Assembly: GCA_033239125.1 (NCBI GenBank)
Contig: BSWB01000005.1
Span: 99,137,994-99,201,993, forward strand
DNA from: Fagopyrum homotropicum
Lineage: Eukaryota > Streptophyta > Magnoliopsida > Caryophyllales > Polygonaceae
DNA length: 64,000 nucleotides
Reading direction: 5' to 3'
The notes below the pieces were generated by a model, which was not told the origin of the DNA, did not search any database, and saw only the letters and a list, made by a program, of their open reading frames with translations. Numbering within the stretch: position 1 is the stretch's first letter; every line of letters begins with the position of its first letter. Below, one piece after another: positions 57,508 to 64,000 of this stretch. The translations under genes and the position numbers were made by a program.

Positions 57508-58934
57508 AATAAAAGAAAATAATATATAAAAAAAAAAGACAAAAATAATAATAAAAGAAAATAAAAAAAACATTCAGTAATTAAAAATTAAAACTTACAC
57601 TTATATATAAATAACAAACATCAATTTTTCTTTTTTCTAAATAGAGGGGTTAATTATTTTTGCCTACCATTAAATAAAGGTGGTAAAAAAAATAATGGGT
57701 ACACTTACTTAACACAAAATTAAAAAAGACCTAGTAGACCAAAATCTTCCACCTTTTTTTTAAGTTACAAAGAGTTTTTTGTTATCTTGAGCAACCAAGC
57801 TCAAACACGAACTAAAACACAAAAAAATATTTATTTTCACATTATGCTAGATTAATTGTTACATGAGTTGCAAAAACATGTATTCATTATAGAGTGTAGA
57901 CTTGTTTTGGTTAACACAATAACATATATATTTGACGGTTTGAGTTTGAGTTCTTTAAATCGTTATTTAGGTGAGCGTGAAGAAATGAGCTAAAAATGAA
58001 GTATAACAACATTAGTTGTGTTAGGCTAAAAATGTGTTTATTCTTAAGTGTGTTGATGTTGATTCCGATTTTATACACCTCTCTTAATCAATATGTTGTC
58101 ATACAATCATTTTAATCATCATAAGTTATCTATTTTAGGCTTATATGAAACACGCCAATTTGTTTTGACTGTATTCTTACAAATAAATATAGTTTTATAG
58201 TGTGATATCTTTAACTTTATTGTTTCTATTAATTTACGTTTTATTTTCATAAATGTGCTACGTATTATCGGTAGACCGATCCTGAACATGACAATAAACA
58301 TACCTATAAATTAATTTTCACACGTTAACAATATCTTCTTCTTTTCCAAATAAGAAAAATTTTTCTTAAACATTATGTTAATAAAACCAAAGTTTACATT
58401 TTGTGTTATACACATTGTACATTACATTAGACATAACTTCATTGTTCTTGATCATACAATCCATGTTCATTTTCAAATAAGATAGTTTTATACCATAATA
58501 TTATTTTAATAAACACAGGCTCACATTTGTGTATTCAGAATTTTAGGGTCACAAGATAATAAAAATAATTAAAACTTTATTTGTTAAAAATATACACATC
58601 TTCTTCCACCTCTTGTAATTCATTACTATCCTTAATGGTTTTTCACTTTTTTTATTCATGTACCTGGAAGTGAGGTCTTATAATGCATGAACTTCTTTTA
58701 TATGGTTCATCTTGAAAGTGGAGTACGTTCATTAACACAGATTCCAACCTCTCTATTAGAGTTGAGCATATTGAGTATGGTTCATATTTGTTAATTTATA
58801 TCGAGATAGATTTATATTTGGATATTTCATATTTGTTATTTTTATTGGGATAGATGAGAGTGACTATTGTAGTTTTTATTATTTTAATATTATTTAAATG
58901 TTTGTATCTTTTATTTTTTAGGTCTTTTTATGTC
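57508..58934. other. AT-rich non-coding stretch
   Basis: No coding domain or RNA gene recognised on either strand. Confidence 0.5.
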
Positions 58935-59130
58935 TAAAATCTAAACCAAACCGAAACCGACCCTAATATGTTCATTTTTTTCGGTTTTAATATTTCTAAT
59001 TTTTGGTTTTAGACCCAAACTGAAACCGAACCTACTTGTGTAGGTTTGGTTTCGGTCCAAGGTTTTAGAAAAATCGGATCGGTTTAGGTTCAGTTCGATT
59101 TATTGTGGTTCAATTCGGTTTAGTTTTTTA
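58935..59130. repeat. AACCGAA/TTCGGTT-rich block with inverted symmetry
   Basis: Runs of AAACCGAAACCGACC are followed by CGGTTTTAAT, then ACTGAAACCGAACC and again GGTTTGGTTTCGG and TCGGTTTAGG, so the strand can fold back on itself several times. Such blocks are known near the ends of some plant hAT elements, and a hAT transposase pseudogene lies 1.5 kb downstream; a link is possible but not shown. Confidence 0.6.
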
Positions 59131-60244
59131 CCTATGATCAGCCTTACTCTCTATCAAAGATCCACAACAACTCTACTTGCGAGTTGTGCCCTGCAAGATG
59201 AGTCTGAACGAGAAACCCCTTGCCACAATTGATCAAGCTTCATATCATGTTCCCAGGCTCAACCTCTACGTTTGTGTACTTGGGTGCAATGGGTTGGTCA
59301 TATATTTGAATATCAGATGGTAAATTTTGGTATTGCAATTGGTGTTATGGGAGTCCGGGGTCTCTTTTCCATTTTAGGTTTGGGTAGTTGTAAAACGATT
59401 TTATTTTGGGCTAATAAGCTTTGGAATGTGTTGGTTGTAGATTTCATTGAGCATGTTTATAGGAAAACTCCACTAGTAAAATGGTAAATGCAAAGCGTAA
59501 GTGTTGTTGTTGTTGCGATACGACTGAACTACAAAGCTTGACACCGAATATAACACAATTGGGAATAAAACTAACAAGGATGGAACCTTCTAGAAGAAGC
59601 AACTGAATAAAGTTCCAAGATTTAGAAAATAATATTCCGTTATTAACATTTCTTTTGATCCGGAGATACATTCATTAAGTTGATCCAAAAAATAATAATA
59701 AGACCGGACCTAAACTTCCTTCTACTGATCCACTCCTATTCTCTACCGGATAAAGGAAGCTCAAACCTAACAAGACGTTGTCCATAATATGATCCGCTTA
59801 TCCAAAGGTTGCATTTACATGCCTAACATGAAGCTTTGCTCTCCAAGGATGAATTGGATTGAATTTTATCCATTATTTAGATTAGTCAGCCTAGTTACAA
59901 GTCCATCTTTTCGATAATATATCATTTAAATAGTTATGTTTTTATGTCCCCTTTCTTTATCTTTTAGAGTTAGTTATGACCTCAGAGGTCATTTTTATCA
60001 TTTTCGATTAGCTTACAATCGAATAATATTGTGCATGTGCTGTAAAAAAATATTTAACTAGCCACAACTATCAATAAAAGCAACATTTGTTCTAGATTTT
60101 CGTGTGTTCTCTTCCTGCCATCAGTGTGTCATCCATCTCATCATATTGATTTGATCTTTAGTTCAATAAATCTAGATTAATATCGGTATTGAATCCTTCT
60201 CACTTTCTCAATTCAATTTCCATTAACATCTGAAATTGTAGTTG
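59131..60244. other. Non-coding stretch
   Basis: No gene recognised. Short open frames near 59272-59487 and on the complement have no recognisable domain. Confidence 0.45.
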
Positions 60245-60590
60245 TAGGTTGATGAGGGCTAAACATAATCCTTTGATCTCGAAATGATAACAAGATCCGA
60301 TTGTACTAAAGGGGTTGAGATCGAATACAAGGAAGACGATGTTATGATTTGATAAATTAATAATAAAAAAACAAATAAATAGAACTATTTACAAAAACTA
60401 AAATATATATAGCAAAAAGAAAAACAAATGGTAATCAATCGATCGATGTCATTCTCGATCGGTCTCAAACACAAGACTTAACAAACTAACTGAAATACGA
60501 TACAAAAGCAAAAGGAAAACAAAACAAAGAGGTGGTCGATCGGCCCTTGTAATAAAATCTCGTATAACAATAGCAGTAGGGGAGAGGAAA
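60245..60590 (-). repeat. Fragment of a third Athila-like LTR family
   Basis: GATCCGATTGTACTAAAGG, then GAGATCGAATACAAGGAAGAC follow the order of the family A and B LTR ends (GGATCGATTGTAATAAAAGC, then AGGTCGAACACAAGGACTAT at about 4393-4440). As in those, a palindromic TCG-AT-CGA motif follows: ATCG-AT-CGAT at 60438-60447 and GGTCG-AT-CGGCC at 60534-60545. The boundaries are not clear. Confidence 0.45.
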
Positions 60591-60639
60591 AGATGATGTA
60601 TTGTTGGATTCAAAATTCGGTTTCAAGTTCATGCAAGCC

Positions 60640-62520
60640 TAGAGGTTTGACTTCAACCGTGTGGAATCACTTTAAAAAAGTCAAAGTTAATGGTGTTGAA
60701 AAGGCCGAATGCTTGCATTGTCGCCAAAAGTTATGTGCACCTAGTAAAAATGAAACGTCTAGTCTTTGAGATCATATAAAAGTAAGGTGTTCTAAGAAGC
60801 ATGTGAATGTGGACATCCAACAACAACTACTAAATTATAGCCAAAAGTCAGATCACACCACAAGGATAGAAAAACACAACTTCTGTCAAAAAGCATCACA
60901 AAGGGAGTTAGCATGTATGATCATTGTGCATGAATATCGACTAAGTATTGTGGGTCATATTGGTTTCAAGAGATATTAAGCCAGTATAATCCAAACTTCA
61001 AGTTGATTACTCGGCCTCCTTTGAAAAGTTGCAATATGAAGATGTTTGAGAAGAAAAATCAAATCTTATTAATTTCTTTGAGGGCCAACTTGGAAGAGTT
61101 GTCATAACCACTAGCTTGTGGATTGCCTCAAACCAAAAAAAGGGTTTTATGGATATTACTTCCCACTTCATTGATCATCAATGGAACTTGCAAAACAAGA
61201 CTTTGAGGTAAAATTCAACTTACATGCTATTTTTTTTGTTTGATAATATTATATGTTTGTATTTTCTCCATGTTTGTACATGTTATTGTTATTATATATA
61301 GGTTTTCATATCTCTCATGTCCACATACAAGTGAAATACTTGTTTATTTTGTAATGCTAGAGAAGTACAGCATTCATAAAAAGTTCTCGTGTGTGGTTGT
61401 GGATAATTGTTCTACGAATGACAAGATGATAGAACTCTTGCAATGTAGATGTGTAAAAATATTCTTATTTTTGAATCCTTTTTGGCACTTACGATGTAGT
61501 GCACACATTGAATTTGATTGTGCAAGACGGTTTAGATGTAATTGCTCCGGGGATTGTGAATGTGTGTTCTTGTGTATCCCTTTGGTGTGCAAATCTTAAA
61601 AGAGTTCAAATGTTTGAGGATGAGGCTAGAATTTTGAAAACTGAATGTTCTAAGAAGTTGGTATTCGATTTTAAAACAAGTTGAAACTCCACCTATTTCA
61701 TGCTCCAAATTGCATTGTCATATAGAGAAGTTTTTGAGATCTTGAAGATTCATTATAATAGGTTTAACTTTGATGTACCTAGTGATGATAACTGAGTGTG
61801 GATTTAAAATATTTGCTCAAAATTATCTAAGTTTAATAAGGTGACAATATTTTTTCAGGAAAAACTACCCAACAACTAATTTGTTCATTGGAAAGGTTTG
61901 TCTAGCTAAAATTTCTTTTTTGAAATGGTGTTCTAGTGATGATTTGATGATCAATGATATGGCTAGAAATATGCTTGAGAAATTTGATTTGTATTGGTCG
62001 AGTATAAGTGGAGTTCTGGCAATAGTAATGATTTTGGACTCAAGAGATAAATTGGAATGTGTTGAATGATATTTAACTAGATATACGGTGATAAGGCCTT
62101 TGTTGAGATTGAAAAGGTGAAAACTTTTATGTTGAATCTTTTGTATGAGTATTAAGACCTGGGTGATGATATAAAGTATCAAGAATATTTAAGTTCAAGG
62201 TCTAGATTGCTTGGTAGACATGATGGTGATTTTGGTCAATCTAAGAAAAGTTTGAAGAAGAAGAAGAAGAAGAAGGCTAGTATAAGTCACGAGTTGGACT
62301 ATTATCTTCAAGAAGTTGTATTAGCTGATAGTAAAGATTTTGATGTTCTTATCTTTTGAAAAACTTATCTAAAATGTACAATTTGTGAAAGATTGCAAAA
62401 GGATATTTTGACAATCTCATGTATAATGTGGCTTCTGAAAGTGCTTTTAGTACGGGTGGACGAGTGGTGAGTCCTCATCGTTCTAGCCTTCTAGGCTTCA
62501 TGGAGACATTGTAAGGGCAT
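60640..62520 (+). pseudogene. hAT transposase (BED zinc finger, hAT dimerisation domain), decayed
   Basis: BED finger: TSTVWNHFKKVKVNG, CLHCRQKL and a DHI...C end, with an in-frame stop near 60767. Then RELACMIIVHEYRLSIVGHIGF and VITTSLWIASNQKKGFMD, typical of RICESLEEPER-like transposases. A 94-base GT-AG intron (61208-61301) separates NLQNKTLR from FSYLSCPHTSEIL in phase. Next come FSCVVVDNCSTNDKMIELL, AH and LNLIVQDGLDVI in shifted frames, and YPTTNLFIG through MLDSRDKLE-like text (61865-62069). The C-terminal dimerisation block VASESAFSTGGRVVSPHRSSL lies at about 62430-62495. Transposase would excise and reinsert the element; many stops make it dead. Terminal inverted repeats were not identified. 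Confidence 0.82.
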
Positions 62521-64000
62521 TAACGTGTTTGTAAAATTGAATTGGGAGCAATTATGCAGGTGAACATACTAATTTATAAGAATAACTTCTTCTTAATTTT
62601 TACTTGTAATATCTCCCTTTCATGATTTTAAATTAAAATTTAGATTTTTCGCTCGATGCACAAGTAGTTAATACTATATTAGAGGATGTTGATGTTGAAG
62701 AATTTGTCATGAAGAGATATACCCTAGTATGTATAATTTTGACATTCAAATTTTAATTAATGGTTATGTTTGATTTTCTAATTATTGTTTTTTTTACTTC
62801 TTTATTATGTTAGGTTGCTGAAGTGGATCGTTATATCGAGTTCTAGAGAAGTTTCATTTTGATTTATGTTGATTTACGTTTGTTGTATGCAAAAAATGTT
62901 ATATTCATTTTGGTTTGTTTTATTTGAAAATCTTTTCGTTGTTGGTTTATAATGCTGCACAATATTTCATGATTTAGTAAATTTTAATTTGTGTTATTTT
63001 AAATATGAAAATTGTCACACTTTCAAAAATCTAAAAATAAAAGAATCTATTCATACCCAACTATTTCCCCCAAACACCCGGTGGGTGATGCGTAGGTGGA
63101 AAATGGATAGGGTAAGTAACAACTTCACTAAGTTGGGTGGTTGGTGGAAGTGGTACATCCACTCATCAACTGACCATTTCCACGCCACTTCTGGCACACG
63201 AACGCTTCCAGAACATGGATGATGGTGGTTGTGGATGGTGGAGGGAGAATGCCGCCAAGGACGATGAACGGGGATGAGGAAGACGGTGAAGGAAGAATGA
63301 TGCTTGCGGATCCTACAAATTAGGTTCATCTCTTTCATCACTATCGGTGATCATATAAATTAAGTTTTTTTTTTCTTACTTAGGTTTATATATCCCATCA
63401 GAAATAAAAAGAGCCTAATTTGTATAAGATACAAAGAACCCCTATTACACCAATTTTCACAATTTTCTTCTATTGTTTTTTTATATTTCAATTATGATTA
63501 TAAAATAAGGTATATAGTATTATCCAATATTATTATTTTAAAATTTATTTAAAATAAGACAATCACAAGTTATAAATAATATGTTGTTATAAATTTATCA
63601 ATAATATAATATTTTAAAATAAATCTATTGTTACAATCTCATGCCCAAAATAATTTCAAATGTAGTATAACAAATATAAGCTGTAATAATTATTCATTAA
63701 TATTAAAAATTAAGATGAAATTGCGGTTTATAAATAAAGTTATAAAGGTTCCAAATATAATAACCATTTTAAATATTAAAATTTGTTATATTTAAAAAAG
63801 ATGAGTCGTTAATTAAAAAATACCTTGTTAAAAAGTGATTTTTAGAAGTTGATGTACGTTACAAAAATAAACATAACTAATTTGTAAGACAAAACACTAA
63901 AAAAATGGTTGAATCATGCTCAAGCTGGACGCAGAATCATTCTGCCGAATGAACAGTGCAGAATAATGCATTAAACCACAGCTGTTGGGTTGCAGATTCC
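62521..64000. other. Remainder of hAT 3' region and AT-rich intergenic DNA
   Basis: A short continuation with ILEDVDVEEFV (near 62690) and VAEVDRYIEF (62815-62846) may be the very end of the transposase gene. From 63060 to 63300 the sequence is GGTGG/GATGG-rich without a domain, then AT-rich to about 63900. The last 90 bases change in composition (GAATCATTCTGCCGAATGAAC) and may start something beyond the window. Confidence 0.4.

Overview
This window looks like nuclear DNA of a flowering plant, most likely a eudicot. It is AT-rich and intron-bearing and holds one plausible functional gene in a sea of nested retroelements. The gene is a plant hexokinase-like gene with eight exons. The elements are of plant-typical lineages: Athila-type Ty3/gypsy, Tekay-type and Reina-type chromoviruses, L1-type LINEs carrying plant zf-RVT and RNase H-like domains, and a hAT transposon. 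The species cannot be named from the sequence.

Layout. 1-6066 (minus strand): an Athila-type element (family A; 5' LTR plus gag, the rest lies outside the window) has inserted into the gag of an older Athila-type element (family B; 5' LTR 4315-6066). 6067-8478: non-coding, with a 21-bp minisatellite. 8479-9105 plus 22044-23031: a family-B solo LTR with its TTATA target duplication, split by a complete but decayed family-A element (9106-22043, TSD CGTAT) that carries gag, protease, RT/RNase H, integrase and a third ORF of the ATHILA ORF-1 type. 23037-28800: gene-poor DNA with two LINE fragments, a ~446-bp decayed tandem repeat and a MITE-like insert. 28811-32497: the hexokinase-like (HKL1-type) gene with TATA box, uORF and eight exons. 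32498-36060: intergenic, with a LINE 3' tail followed by (AC)n and a perfect (AT)60 tract. 36061-39950: a long decayed LINE. 40175-55914: a 5'-truncated Reina-type chromovirus split by a young Tekay-type chromovirus (43689-55243, TSD ATGGG, LTRs about 0.7% different). 55950-57507: a ribosomal protein eL15 pseudogene fragment, an unidentified exon-like pair and a minisatellite. 57508-64000: AT-rich DNA with an AACCGAA-rich inverted-repeat block, a third Athila-like LTR fragment and a decayed hAT transposase.

The only host gene likely to work is the hexokinase-like gene. Everything else is transposon history, readable as insertion layers with intact target-site duplications. I did not find a new multi-gene system. 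The least expected signals are (1) dyad-symmetric motifs built around TCG-NN-CGA, recurring in three Athila-like families with family-specific arms; (2) a uORF in the hexokinase-like 5' leader whose peptide resembles the basic segment behind the main protein's membrane anchor; and (3) an in-frame 219-bp duplication inside the Tekay LTR.
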